From positions 34,431,714 to 34,495,713 of the forward strand of contig ML661885.1 in the NCBI GenBank assembly GCA_007570785.1: a stretch of 64,000 nt of DNA. Reading direction: 5' to 3'. The position numbers and the translations under genes were made by a program. The stretch comes from Antilocapra americana. Lineage: Eukaryota > Chordata > Mammalia > Artiodactyla > Antilocapridae. The notes under the pieces were generated by a model. The model saw only the letters and a program-made list of their open reading frames with translations. It was not told the origin of the DNA and did not search any database. Positions 46,015 to 58,063 of this stretch are shown in pieces (position 1 is the first letter of the stretch; every line of letters begins with the position of its first letter).

Positions 46015-47005
46015 ACACTAAGATTGTTTTCTAACCCAAAGAATAAAGTACATATTCATGAGTCCACACTGATACAAGTAAATGACCAAACAAAAAACAA
46101 ATGAACTGGAGAGCTGAACTCTAGTTAATAAATGCTGAATGAATGAGAGAAGCAGGAGATCACTCCTAGACCACAGTAAGAAGACTACAGTAATAACTTT
46201 TGCAGGCAAGATTCAGGGATCAAGGCTAAATTAAAGAGAAACAGGAAATCTGCATAGCCTCAAATTACCTCCTTCAACATAGTTGTTCCATAGTTTTAAC
46301 AAATTCTTTGTTATTTTTTTTTAATTCTTTGAATTTTAACAAATTCTTTCCACAAGTTCTTTGATACTCCTCTCTAGGAGGTGGAAATTGATCCCCACTT
46401 CGCTTAAGTGTGGTTTGGACTTAGTGTTGAATTCTGAAGAACAGAGTTTGCAAAGGGAAATTTAGGAACTTTATAGGAGTAAATCTTTGTAGGCTGTCAC
46501 TCATAATAAAACACTGATAACATGTACCTTCTCAGATCATGAGAACACATCCTGTGTTTTCTTCTCCAAAATCCACAAGCATAGTCTAGTCATGAGAAAA
46601 CATAGACAAACCCAAATTTAGGGATATATTACAAGACTTGTAACCAAAATGGTTCACAAGTGTTGAAAGGTCATGAAAGGTCAAAAGGTCATGAAACAGA
46701 AGGCAAGACAGAGGGACTGTCACAGATAGGAGGAGACAGAGGAGCTGTGACAACTGACTGTATCGTGATATCCAGGCTTAGACACAGAACAGCAAAAAGA
46801 CATTAGGGGAAAATGGGGAAATGCAAGTAAAGTCGATAGATTGGTAACTAGTATTGTACCAATGTTAATATCATTGTTTTGGTCGTCTTACCAGGCAAAA
46901 TGTAAGATGTTAACCTTAAGGGAATAAGGAACTCTCTGGATCGTCTTTGCAACTCCTACTAAGACCAAACTTATTTTAAAATAGTTTTTAAAAGCTGGAC
47001 GGAAT
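46015..47005 (+). mobile_element. Ancient L1 (L1M-type) 3' UTR
   Basis: Blocks in order: 'ctcctctctaggaggtggaaattgatccccac', 'gtgtggtttggacttagtg', 'gtcatgaaacagaaggcaagacagaggg', 'gtattgtaccaatgttaatatc', 'gtaagatgttaacctta' and 'ggaactctctggatcgtctttgcaac'. They match an old L1 3' UTR. Start uncertain. Confidence 0.65.
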
Positions 47006-48106
47006 CTTCAGTAGAAAGTTGATTCAACCTCCTTCCTTCTGTCATGTATTCATTCAATCAATTATTTATTCCCAGAATGCAAGAAATTTATCTGTTGTCT
47101 TCATCACTACAGCCCCAATATCCACATGTAATGTGCAATGAGAGGATTCTTTTTAATTGAACTAAAAATAATATGTAATGATTTAGACTTATCCTTATAT
47201 CTTAAAAGTAAAATTTTTAAGAAAAAAAGTAGTATTTTTATATTTTAATGACCATAACTACAGTAACAACACACCCTGGATATCAAGAGTGTTCTCATAC
47301 TCTATTTTTTTTTAAATCTATTGCATTTTCATAAGCCACTTCATATCTTCCTAGTCTGGGGGAGGTGAGGTGAATTTGCTGACAAGAAATCACACTGTAC
47401 CTTGTTTCAAGATTCTTTAATCATGAAGCTAGATATCTCCTTCTGAAGATTTCAGGAGAAGTTGCAGTGGCCTCGGTGATAGATGATCAGTCCTAAGGAA
47501 AGTGATCTGGAACTCATTCCTAAGCACCAGGAACTTGTTACATGATGTACTCTGTGACCTGGAGGTTTCTGAGTTAACACTCGGCAGGAAGTTGACAGGG
47601 CACAGGTTACACTCTGCTTTATCTTCAAACAGGTTTTAGGAGGAAGGGAAAATCGCAGGGAGATTACAAACACTTCTGGTGAGAGAATTCTTTCAATGTG
47701 AGAGAGTTTCACCCTGCTGTCAGAAAGCTTCATTCCTGACACTTTTCTCTATCTAAACAGAATCATCTTTGGAGCGTAAAAGTGACAAGATATGGCTTTT
47801 CAGTAACAGAAATGGTAACTTTTGGTGAAGCGATTCAACCTTGTAATCTGACACAAGGAGAAAAAAAAGTATTCTGATCCACATTTAAAATGTGCTACTT
47901 TTGAGCCAGGACATAAATAATGAGTCTGCTTAGCAACTGAGTTGGCCAAAATAAATAACAGTCTCTCTTCTGCTTCTTACTCTCCATAATATATGTAATT
48001 CTTGCTGAAAACCAAAAGAAGATACCATATAGATTATTTTTTGGTGGGCTAATCTTATAAAATTACAAATAAAACTTTCACAGAATTGTAACATCTGCTT
48101 CACCAT
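47006..48106. other. Unrecognised DNA
   Basis: About 1.1 kb. A 96-codon minus-strand frame at 47452-47742 has no recognisable domain. Confidence 0.5.
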
Positions 48107-48422
48107 TCAGTTCAGTTCAGTTCAGTCGCTCAGTCATGTCCAAATCTTTGCGACCCCATGAACCACAGCACACCAGACCTCTCTGTCCATCACCAACTCC
48201 CGGAGTCTACCCAAACCCATGTCCATCGAGTCAGTGATGCCATCCAACCATCTCATCCTCTGCCATCCCCTTCTCTCCTCCTGCTGCCAATCCTTCTCAG
48301 CATCAGGGTCTTTTCCAATGAGTCAACTCTTCGCATGAGGTGGCCAAAGTATTGGAGTTTCAGCTTCAACATCAGCCCTTCCAGTGAACACCCAGGACTG
48401 ATCTCCTTTAGGATGGACTTGT
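48107..48422 (-). mobile_element. BovB LINE, short recent-looking 3' copy
   Basis: Begins with a (CAGTT)n run, the minus-strand BovB tail, followed by 'cgctcagtcatgtcc'. The minus-strand frame 48253-48465 reads LKEISPGCSLEGLMLKLKLQ and [14 protein letters not shown] without a stop, so this copy is less decayed than the others. Confidence 0.95.
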
Positions 48423-49169
48423 TACAGTGGAGAAAAGTCATCTTTGCAACATCACATGAGGACATAGAGTTTCATGTCCAAGTTGCCTTCCACATTTGGC
48501 ATTCCTGTTGTCTTTGAGAGGGCTTGGAGAACATCAACAATAAATGCCAGATGAGCAAAAAAGCCTCTGGAGAGAAAGAGGTTTTTTGCTTTATTTTACT
48601 GATAGTGTGATCAAAATTGAAATACAGTATTATTAATTAGTTCAGAATAACCTATGTAGGATTTTTAAATACACATCTTCTTAAGAAACAAATGGCATAC
48701 CTGGATGTAGAATGGAATGTCCAAAGAGTTTGACCTTTGCTTTCAAACTGGAGCTCCTTAAAGGATGTCAGTTTAGAGGTCCACTGACACATTGGAAATG
48801 ACGCTGGTGCCTGCTATGCCTTTCTTTTATTTTTGTATCTACTTCTACAAGGACAGATTATGCCTAAATATTTCTCAAAGTTAACTGCGTATTTCCATTC
48901 CTATTGCTACCACCCTGCTACCATCATGCTTCTCCTTGTCTCCAGTCTCGCTTACATCTATCCAGTGGAGTGCTGGTAACCCAGCTTTCCAAAACAACAA
49001 CAAAACTCAAAACCCTCACTTGTGGTGTTAGCCAATTTCCAACATGTAAATATTTCCACCATGTTCTATGTCAAACCACCCGCAGTTTAACAACCAGTTA
49101 ACAAAATTCCTGAACATTTAACAACTTGCGTTCTTGGGTCAGTGTGAGCTGGCTCAAGCCCACCACTGC
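48423..49169. other. Unrecognised spacer
   Basis: Nothing supported. Confidence 0.5.
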
Positions 49170-49705
49170 CTCCATGCAGTGTCTTACACAGCCAATCATC
49201 TGTAGTCTCCTTGCTTAAAAACTTCAGTAGCTCCCATTTCCCTGTGTTCTAAGTGGCAAACCCCTCACTGCACTGACCAAACCCTCCACAGTCTGGCCCA
49301 TGCTTATCTCTCCAGTCTCACTGGCTGACCCTCTTTTATTTATACCCCAGCCATATTGATTTTTTTTTTTAGTTCCTTAAATTTATTTACCATGATATCT
49401 CTAATTATTGGGCTATTCAATATGGGTTCCTTGTTCTCTTCATCTTGATAATTCCTACTTATCCAGGTATCAGTAGAAACATTCATTGTGCAGGTAGGCA
49501 TTCCTAACATATTCTCCTACAGCTCTCCTCAGTCAGAAAACTCCTACAAGTCCATCAAGATTAGTTATTTAATTACCTTTCTACCTTCAAAACTAGAAAC
49601 TTTCTGAAGGCAGGAGCCTTAGCGCTAAGACCATCCCTTTATTTCCAGGGCCCAGGAAAAGCGTCTAGTACCTGATAGAGCCTCACTTTATTTGCAGGTG
49701 AAGTA
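49170..49705 (+). mobile_element. L2 LINE fragment
   Basis: 'aaaaacttcagtagctcccatttccctgtg', 'ctccacagtctggcccatgcttatctctccagtctcac', 'ccccagccatattga', 'ctttctgaaggcaggagcc', 'tttatttccagggcccagg': L2 3' half in order. Confidence 0.82.
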
Positions 49706-51865
49706 ATATTTGTTAAATATTAAGCAAATGGGGATTTGGGCTCACATATTCTGATCTTAGGTATAGGTGTACATTTATAAATAAAAGAAATTCATAGTTG
49801 TAGTCAGAACTATAACTATTGCCATTTAGGGTCAAGTAATTTAAAAAAAATTCTCTGAATTCTTAAAAGAAAAATAAGATTTAAAATGTAATGCATTCTG
49901 AAAGCTGAGGTCTTATGAAATCAAAAGGCATGTAGCTTCTAGTGATGACTGAGAAATGCCACCCTTGAAGAAGCGTTCTGAGTATAAAACAGAAACACAT
50001 TCTTTCCTACTCCAGGGCACACACTTTCGAATCTTGATTCGGAGCCTGGAACTCAAAGACAAATTTTTATAAACTTGTCAGGGGTGATATACACTGGATT
50101 CTTGCATTAAGAAAGAATCAGGCTAGATGATCTTCAAATCTGCTCCCAATTCAAGGGTTCTAAAATTCCATAAAATAAATATAAGGGGGTGGGCGTGGTA
50201 GAATGATAGAGGCTTCTTCTGTGTCAACTTAGCTTTTGTATATTGGTGCCCTGGCAATGACCTTGAAAGTTAGGAGAAAATATTGCTACAGATGGGGACA
50301 CATGTGCACTGAGCAGTGTTCAGAAAAAGGCACAGGGTAGACCTGGAGGAACAATTTCACTCTATAGCCATCGATCTTCTGTCTAATATTGATTGTGGAA
50401 AAAATTATGTTCAGAGAGTCGAGGGATTAAAGGTATATGTACAAACAAGGCATAAAATGCTTAAGATATTGTGTCCATGTTTCTTAAACCATTTAGATTC
50501 CTAAATGTGGTTTCCCACATAAATCAACCAAACATTTTGGAGCAGTCTATTTACAATATGCCTTGTAAATATTAAAATGCATTTTTGAAAGCTCAATTAA
50601 AATTGTAACCCCAGGAATAAGAAATAGTCTTTCATTCTTTCAGGATATAAATGCTGAATACCTTCTCTTAGTCTCCCAAAATTAGCCCTGCAGGTGGTGA
50701 TGAGGTGTCCATCTGCATATAACACAGTCTGTGTCCTCAGGGTACGGGCAGTAGAGCAGAAAAAGCATATATGGTATAAATACTTATAATTCTGAATGAT
50801 AAGTATTTTCATAAAGCTATGTATGAACTACTCCTCAGGAGCATGGGGTAGATGCCGTGTTCTCTTCTAATTAGTTCTTTCAAAGGCCACCAAATGTTTG
50901 CAAATAGTTAGCAGGTTATATTTTACACATTCCCCCATCCTCACATTTTTATATACCTGAAACACTGTTACAGGTGCATATTGATTTTAAGTTGTATCAC
51001 ATTTTCAAAAATGTTTAAAAGAGTAAAAATATGTTTGCATAGAGGTAATGAGGTAATAGGCTGAAGAAAACTTGACAAATGACAGCAAATTCTCTTAGGT
51101 AGTTAATTAAGTTAATGGGGAAACCTAAAGGCAGATACTTTTGATGAGTGACATGGATACAAAGATCTACTCTCCACCGGTGCTCAGGTTCTGGTGGGGT
51201 GGGATGTGGGAATGGGGATAGCACTCTACAGTTTAAGGAAAGACTGAAAAGATGCGAAAGTTTCCAAGGCAAACCCAAGAGTGAGGCAAGCAAAGATGAA
51301 AGAGGAAGAGAACATAGTCAAGTAGTGGAAAACTGTTTGGGAAATACTCTCCTTCTCTACTTGAGAATCCTGGCAGTTTCATCTTGAATTTTGAAAGAAA
51401 GAGAGAGCCTTAATGAAATTTAAGATATAGATGGGATTAGGCTTATGGGTGTACAACCTGTGAGGTCATCCCATACTTCATTTCATGCTCTGCTGTTACT
51501 GCCTTGAAATTCTCAGTCTTTGAAAGTGTATTTTTTAAGTGAATTCTAACAGGACAATGGAGCGTGTGTGAGCAGAGGAGATATGTTCCATATGCATGTG
51601 GCAATTTCTTGCCACCTCTTGTGCGTATAGGGAGGAATCTCCACGACTTGTGAGCATAGACATACAGTGGGTTTACCACGTATGGGAGTTGAACATATTC
51701 TGTCTACTGCTGAGTAAGTGAGGATACCGTCAGCCCTGGAAGATTCACTATCAATTAAAACACAATTTGCAGAAAGAAAGGGGTGGCACTCTAAGAAACA
51801 AAAATATCTAAGAAAACTTATCACATACCTTATTTGCATTGCTTCTCTGTATTAGCTGATTACCA
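49706..51865. other. Unrecognised DNA
   Basis: About 2.2 kb. The piece 50100-50170 ('aggctagatgatcttcaaatctgctcccaattcaagg') resembles a common ancient repeat motif but is too short to name. Confidence 0.45.
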
Positions 51866-52606
51866 TTTTTTTCTTTTCCATTACAGTTTATTCAAGGATA
51901 TTGGATATAGTTCCCTGTGCTATACAGTTGGAACTCTATATTGAGAGTTTGCATATGCTAATCTAAATTCCCAATCTGTCCCTCCCCCATCCCTCCTCTC
52001 TCCCTTGGGAACCACAGATTTGTTATCAGTGTCTCTGAGTCTGCTTTTATCTCATAGATAAGTTAATTTCAGTCATATTTTAGATTCTACTTAAAAAGGA
52101 TATCATATAGTATTTGTCTTTATATTTTTGACTTACTTCACTTAGCATCAAAACCTCTAGGTTCATCCACATTGCTGCAAATGACATTCCTTCGTTCCTT
52201 TCTCTGGTGGAGTAGTATTCCATTGTGTATCTGTGCCAAACCTCCTTTATCTGTCCATCGTGACGAACATTTAGGTTGTCGCCCTGTCTTGGCTATTGTG
52301 AGCAGTGCTGCTGCAGACACAGGGGTGCATATATCTTTTTTAATTACAGCTTTGTCCCAGTATATGCCGAGGAGTGGAATTGCTGGATCATATGACAACT
52401 TTATTTTTTGTTTTTCGAGGAACCTCCATACTGTTCTCCATCATGGTGGGACAAATTTGCATTCCTACCAACAAGGTAGGAGGTTTCCCTTTTCTCCACA
52501 CCCTCTCCAGCATTTGTTATCTGGAGACCTTTTTCATGATGGTGATTCTGACTGGTGTGAGGTGATGTCCCTTTGCAGTTCTTATTTGCATTTGTACAGT
52601 GGCATA
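51866..52606 (-). mobile_element. L1 LINE, ORF2 end and 3' UTR, antisense
   Basis: Antisense blocks: 'gatatagttccctgtgctatacag', 'cccaatctgtccctcccccatccctcc', 'ctctggtggagtagtattccattgtg', 'gtggaattgctggatcatatgac', 'ggaacctccatactgttctccatc', 'ccctctccagcatttgttat'. The 157-codon plus frame over it (52172-52645) is antisense and not a gene. The L1 frame itself is broken. Confidence 0.93.
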
Positions 52607-53354
52607 TCCCCGCTGATTGATTCTATGAGTAACATAGAAGCTTGAGTCTATGAGTAGCAAGCTTTTAATGGGAACTCGTTGTCTGCTGAAGAGAGGAATA
52701 AATGAACACTGAATGACTTACTGACATGATGTAGGTGCTGGTTAGTTTCCAAAGAAGACTGAGTTCCTGTGTTTCGTGACGTTTTAGTCATGGCAAATTT
52801 TCAGTCTTCTCTATCACTGTAAGTGGTCATTTTTCTCTATTACTGTTTTGTTATCAACTTTACTTTCTTTCTCGTCTCAATCGCACTAAGCCCATTGTCA
52901 CTGGAGAGTGGTGAGGTGTGGAGGACCGTGCTGCAGAGCTTCTAGGGCTGCTGTTCGGGGGGCTCGGGTCCGGCAGCTTAGTCAAGCACTTGCCCTGATT
53001 AACACCTTTGGATATTCTCAGCCTGTCTATGGTTTGGGTTTTGGTGATAGGGTTGACTTTCTTGGGATTCTTAACCCAAGTGGCCTCTTCTGCTTCTGAG
53101 GTGTAGCTGAATATGAGAATCAGTCATCTAACTTTAATATTAATATGCTGACCTGAAGGCAAGAAAGTCTGATCCCACTCTACAAATTTTAGTCCAGCTA
53201 TTAATACTAAGGACCTAAAAAAGGGAAAATATTCAGGATTTATATCTTTTGCCAACATAAAACTGTCCTTAGAAAGTTAAAAATGTGTAAAATGGCTGAT
53301 TGATATTTTTGATATATCAAAGTAACTTCTTCTAGAATCCAAACTGTATATTTT
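52607..53354. other. Unrecognised spacer with a small GC-rich block
   Basis: 52905-52985 is richer in G, C and CpG ('gttcggggggctcgggtccggcag') than anything around it. No repeat or gene assigned. Confidence 0.5.
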
Positions 53355-53770
53355 CAGAATTCTTTGTATGGCAAATAACAGAAACCAATTCAAACAGTGT
53401 AAGAATATAGTGAAGAAATGTAGAGAGAAAAATGGCTTCTAAAATATTTATATTCAGGCATTTAACTGATACTATAAGATTCTGTCTCTCTTTTTTTCCT
53501 TCTTAAGGCAGTTCTTCTTGTGTTACTTGAGTTAGCTGAAGACAACCCCTGACTCATATCCTGTCAATTTATTGAGCCCAGTGGAAAGAGGTAGCTTCAC
53601 TATTATTTATGGTGAAAAGTTAGGGCAGAATCATAACCGAGATCCCATGCCCATTTCTTAACCAATCTTTTTGGCTAAAAGAAGAGATACTTTGATTGGG
53701 GTTTATGACCACCAGGACCACCCCTATGATAGATGAATGGAGTGACTAGATTATTTCAACCACACAGCTA
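53355..53770 (+). mobile_element. Probable ancient interspersed repeat, family unresolved
   Basis: The order 'gcaaataacagaaaccaattcaaac', 'gagcccagtggaaagagg', 'cccatgcccatttcttaaccaatc', 'gatactttgattggggtttatgacc' parallels a common old mammalian repeat. I cannot place its family. Confidence 0.45.
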
Positions 53771-53989
53771 TGGGAAAGAGTGCTTCTTATACTGGAAAGG
53801 TCTCCCATACCACTCAATGTAAGCAATCATAAAGAATTCATTGCACTCTTATTTTCAATAACTATTTTAGGAAAATTTCATGGTTTAGATCTCTAGAAAG
53901 ACAGTGGCTTCCAGAAGCCATGAGGTGTAATTTGGCAGCAGCATGGGTACCGAGGGGGTGTACTGGATGACTTCTGTTTACAACAGATA

Positions 53990-54083
53990 ATGCTCACTAT
54001 GCTATGAGTGACCATGCTTGCTTTCTCTTTAATCTTCAAAACAACTCTGTGATGTATGTGTTATTATTCCTCATTTTATTATT
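53990..54083 (-). mobile_element. MIR SINE, first part, split by L1
   Basis: 'tttaatcttcaaaacaactctgtgatgtatg', 'tattattcctcattttattattg': MIR minus strand. It continues at 54376. Confidence 0.82.
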
Positions 54084-54096
54084 GAAAAAGTAAATT

Positions 54097-54244
54097 GAAG
54101 CTGCTGTATAGCATGGGGAACCTAGCCTCACACTCTGTGATGACCTGGAGGAGTGGATGGGAGCGGGGAAGCAGGCTCAAGAGAAAGGGGAGGAGTAAAA
54201 AAAAAAAAAAATAATAAATAATAAAAATATATATATATAAATAG

Positions 54245-54285
<41 letters not shown>

Positions 54286-54362
54286 TGACTCGCATTATTA
54301 TATGGCAGAAACCAACACAACATTGTAAAGCAATTAACCTTCAATAAAAAAATTAAAAATAG
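54097..54362 (+). mobile_element. L1 3' tail inserted in MIR
   Basis: 'ctgctgtatagcatggggaacctagcc', 'ctctgtgatgacctgg', 'tggcagaaaccaacacaacattgtaaagcaatt' and an A-rich end. 'gaaaaagtaaatt' at 54084-54096 and 54363-54375 is a perfect 13-base target-site duplication. Internal A-rich and (AT)n expansion. Confidence 0.95.
54248..54282. repeat. (AT)n microsatellite
   Basis: Seventeen AT units inside the L1 tail, after a poly-A/ATAA stretch from 54197. Confidence 0.97.
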
Positions 54363-54375
54363 GAAAAAGTAAATT

Positions 54376-54465
54376 AACCTAGGTCACAAGCTTGGTCACA
54401 CAAGAATCAGAGCCCAGTTTTGAACCCAGATCCAGTTCTGAAAACCATGTACTTTACAACATATG
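54376..54465 (-). mobile_element. MIR SINE, second part
   Basis: 'aacctaggtcacaagcttggtcac', 'agagcccagttttgaacccagatccag' completes the MIR begun at 53990. Confidence 0.82.
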
Positions 54466-55560
54466 GTAATATTTTTATGTGAAGAATGTTGGTGCTTTCA
54501 CAGAGCAAGCAGAAGTTTTCATTTGCTTTGCTTTCCCTCTTCCTTTCCTCCAAGAAAAAAGACATGTCACTTGTTAGAGGTCAACTTTGAGAAAGTGATC
54601 CGTTATTAAAATCTAGGAATTGGGGGGCCATTAGCATTGAAAGCAGTAAGAAGGAAGGGGAAGGTGTTTGGTGGTGAGCTTAAGATGGAAAATTTTATTT
54701 TTTACTTGTAGAAATTAAAGAATGGAGATTTGCTGAGATTTTCCACTTCTATATGAATTCAGCAATTTTTATTATTTGTCATGAACTTTATATTTATTAG
54801 TTGGTATTATTCACTTACATCACAGTTATCTATTGAATTTTTACTCTAAGGTAAATGTTAAAAAAAAGTAAACCTAAGTGCATAAAATATCTAATAAAAC
54901 AGTAAAAATATAAATCAGTTTTAAAAATAAACAAAGTACAAAAGGATAGACTGAAATTCAGCTAAATCAACAAAATCTCACAGGCCACCCCATGTACTTT
55001 GATGGTTCTCATTCTGCTAAATGTAGAGAAAGAATGTGTAACAGCCAAGTTTAGCTCTTGTTCTTCCTACAAAATTACAGTAGACTATGAACTTGTGGTT
55101 TCTGTCCAAGTGAAAACTTCCCACGATTGTGTCCCTAACATTTTACTATATATATATTTATTTATTTATTTTAAAAATCTAATTTCTCTTCAGAAAAATT
55201 GGATTTCAAAATTAAACCTGGAAGAGTGAATAATCAAAAGGCACAGTCTCTCAACTATTTGTAGTGATCTTTAATAACACTTAGTTGGAGCCACCAAAAA
55301 AGCAAAGTTTCATTTTTACTTTTCATTTAGTAAAAGATCTATGTATAAAGATCCAAAAGCCCCAAAGGGAACTTGACGAAATTGTTCAATCCAGAATAGA
55401 AATCATCAGGATCCACAAAGATTTATGCAGAGAAGCCTGCATAGTTACTCAATTCCTACAGGAGTTAGTCCTAAATCTTAGGATGGCACACTGTGTTTCT
55501 ATGTTCAAGGTCCTACTTACCTTTACATCTTATGCAAGTAATAATTTGTCCCCTTTCAGA
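54466..55560. other. Unrecognised AT-rich DNA
   Basis: Nothing supported. Confidence 0.5.
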
Positions 55561-55791
55561 ACCTAAAGCACTTGCTATTTCTCAATATTGTGTTGCTTTT
55601 CACACCTGTGCCTTTTTTCATTCATGCTATTGGGCAACAGTCTTTACACTTTTAGACCTAGCAAACTCTAATGCATGCTTCAAAATTCAACTCAAAATTC
55701 AGGGTACTGTTACCAATGGAAAAAATTTAAACAAAGTACCTGTTTTCCCAAAGCATTTGTAAAACATTGTTTGCATTCCTCTACTAGAGCT
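55561..55791 (+). mobile_element. L2 LINE fragment
   Basis: 'gttgcttttcacacctgtgcctttt', 'ttcaaaattcaactcaaaattcagg' follow the L2 3' half. Interrupted by the Bov-tA at 55806. Confidence 0.6.
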
Positions 55792-55805
55792 CTTTTTTAT
55801 ACATT

Positions 55806-56015
55806 GTGGCTTAGTGGTTTAGTTGCTAAGTCCTGTCCAACTCTTGCAACCCCATAGACTGTAGCCTGCCAGGTTCCTCTGTCCATGGGATTCTCCAGGC
55901 AAGAATACTGGAGTGGGTTGCCATCTCCTCCAGGCGATCTTTCCGACCCAGGTATCAAACCCGGGTCTCCTGCATTGCAGGCAGACTCTTTACTGACTGA
56001 GCCACCATGGAAGCC
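55806..56015 (-). mobile_element. Bov-tA SINE with target-site duplication
   Basis: Full minus-strand Bov-tA with an intact B-box region ('caaacccgggtctcctgc'). 'cttttttatacatt' (55792-55805) and 'ctttttaatacatt' (56016-56029) form the duplication with one mismatch. Confidence 0.96.
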
Positions 56016-56054
56016 CTTTTTAATACATTAATTTACATCAAATTAAATTACATT

Positions 56055-56170
56055 AAATTAATTGTATTTTACTTAGGATCATTAGAGTGTAAGTTTCTCA
56101 GGAGCTGTTTTCGTTGTCTGAACCTCTCATCCTGTTTCCCTGTTCTGGTCAGCTGATGTTCAGGTATGTC
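56055..56170 (+). mobile_element. L2 LINE fragment, continuation
   Basis: 'agagtgtaagtttctcaggagctgtttt' parallels the L2 'gactgtgagctccttgagggcaggg' block expected after 55791. Confidence 0.5.
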
Positions 56171-56859
56171 CTTGATCACCTCTATTTCCTGTTTACTATC
56201 CCTTATTTAACCTTGGAGCTTTCTAACTGAGGAAGAGACACGGGTACCCCTGGATGGTAGATGACATGTGCTGAATAAAAAATGTGTAGAAAGGGAGAGA
56301 GCTGGGAAAGAGACACAGGACTGAAAATCAAAACAGCATGAACATCAGATTCTAAGAAGTGAAATCCAGTAGGCAGTCTGAACATCTTTCTGAGACAAGA
56401 ATCATGAGGTCCCTGAGGTCACAGAAAAGGTGTAACAACATCTGCAAGTAATCCCAACACAGAGTATTTCTGATATGCCCTGGAGAAATCATATGTATAG
56501 CTTTAAAAATGGTGAATTAGAGGACGTAATCGCCCCATACAGAGAACGCAAAGAACAACATGCCTAAGATTCATTCAATTCTTTTTATGAAAATTTGGGA
56601 GATTCTTAACAGCACTTAGGATTCAGTTAGCTAATCATATCCATCTTTTAACAGTTCTTTAAAATACACTTGTCTACTTTCTCTTTTCCTTCCTTCATCC
56701 CCTTCTTTCACCCTCCCTCCTTTCCTACCTTGTTCAACAAATACTTATTCAATTCACATTCTAGATCTGGAACTTTGACAGGTCATTCATGTCTTTAGGC
56801 ACTATTTTCCCAACATAGCAGCCCAGCCCACACTCCTTGATGTATATGCTTATACTCAA
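56171..56859. other. Unrecognised DNA, weakly L2-like
   Basis: 'gaaatccagtaggcagtctgaac' (56360-56382) resembles internal L2. Otherwise nothing. Confidence 0.35.
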
Positions 56860-57120
56860 TAGGTCTTAAAGTCATACAGCCTTGAGTTGAATTGAATTGT
56901 ATTGAATCAAATTGAATTGAATTGAGGAATTTAATTCAACTGTGAATCCAACTTGGGAACATTACTTAATCATTTATCTGCTCTACTTTTTGATACTTAC
57001 ATATCCATCTCCCAGGTGTGGGATAAATTTCAAAATGAGACAATCCATGTAGAAAATTTAATATTATACCTGACATATAGTAATTGTTCAATAAATCTTA
57101 GCTGTTATTATCATTATTGT
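56860..57120 (+). mobile_element. MIR SINE with GAATT iteration
   Basis: 'cttgggaacattacttaatc', 'atatccatctcccaggtgtggg', 'acctgacatatagtaattgttcaataaatc': MIR plus strand. A pentamer-like ATTGA/GAATT iteration occupies 56886-56927. Confidence 0.78.
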
Positions 57121-57730
57121 TTTTAAGATTCATCATGGTCTCATTTTAAACCTCTATGAACTGGCCCCTAAGACTCAACTAACCTTCCTCCAAGGTCCCA
57201 GAGCATCCCATATGTGGTCAACACAGGAATGTATCACTTACATTTCCCTGAAGAGAGAACTTGCTTCCCAGCTTACAGGGATGGTGGCCATCAGAAAGTC
57301 TTCACCTGACAGAGAAGACCTTCTCCAAGGTCATGCCCTTCCTAGGGCACCTCTATATCCAGCCACTGAGCATAGTAAGAGATTTAAAGACCCAGCCTGG
57401 CATGGAACAGCTCTGATGGATTAATAATACTTGCTCCAGAATGTTCTGCTGTTTTGGTCAACACTTTGGCAGACAGGCATCAGTTTGACTTTTTCCCCTG
57501 CCCAAGCCTGTTCCACCCCCTGTTTCACAGGTGTTCATCACAAATAATAAACATCTTGCACCCTAAACTCCCATATCAGAACCTGCCTTTAGAGAGCCTA
57601 ACCTGAGACCCCACAGTAGCTGTGTTCCATTCATTTGCCTCCTGATGGACTGTCTGATCCTTCAGGACAAAGGAAGTCTTATTTAGTTCTGTATCCCCAG
57701 CACCTAGCTAGTGATGATTATATATTGACG
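57121..57730 (+). mobile_element. L2 LINE fragment
   Basis: 'taaacctctatgaactggccccta' near 57150 and 'ctgtatccccagcacctagctag' near 57690 are L2 blocks. The middle is diverged. Cut by the SINE at 57741. Confidence 0.6.
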
Positions 57731-57740
57731 CTGAGATAAG

Positions 57741-57951
57741 TGCTGTGCTTAGTCGCTCAGTTGTGTCCGACTCTTTGCAACCCCATGGACTGTAGCCTGC
57801 CAGACACCACTGTCCATGGGGATTCTCCAGGCAAGCATACTGGAGTGGGTTGCCATGCCCTCCTCCAGGGGATCTTCCCAACCCAGGGCTTGAGCCCAGG
57901 TCTCCTGCATAGCAGGCAGATTCTTTACCGTCTGAGCCACCAGAGAAGCCC
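57741..57951 (-). mobile_element. Bov-tA SINE inserted in L2 3' end
   Basis: Minus-strand full-length element ('gtgcttagtcgctcagttgtgtccg' to 'gagccaccagagaagccc'). 'ctgagataa' before and 'ctgatgataa' after may be a decayed duplication. Confidence 0.95.
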
Positions 57952-58025
57952 TGATGATAATCATATAGGAAACACTCAATGATCATATAGGAAACACTCA
58001 ATGAGGAGTGGTATGTTGAATGAAT
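57952..58025 (+). mobile_element. L2 LINE 3' terminus, continuation, with 22-base tandem duplication
   Basis: 'gttgaatgaatgaa' is the L2 end. Just before it a 22-base unit (57960-57981) is repeated exactly at 57982-58003. Confidence 0.7.
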
Positions 58026-58063
58026 GAAAAATAAGTAAGGAGTTAATAGATAAGTTAGCTTAA

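Noticed and set aside
52172..52645. Longest open frame of the window (157 codons, plus strand)
   Set aside because: It lies antisense to an L1 ORF2/3' UTR, and its peptide has no relation to known proteins other than antisense L1.
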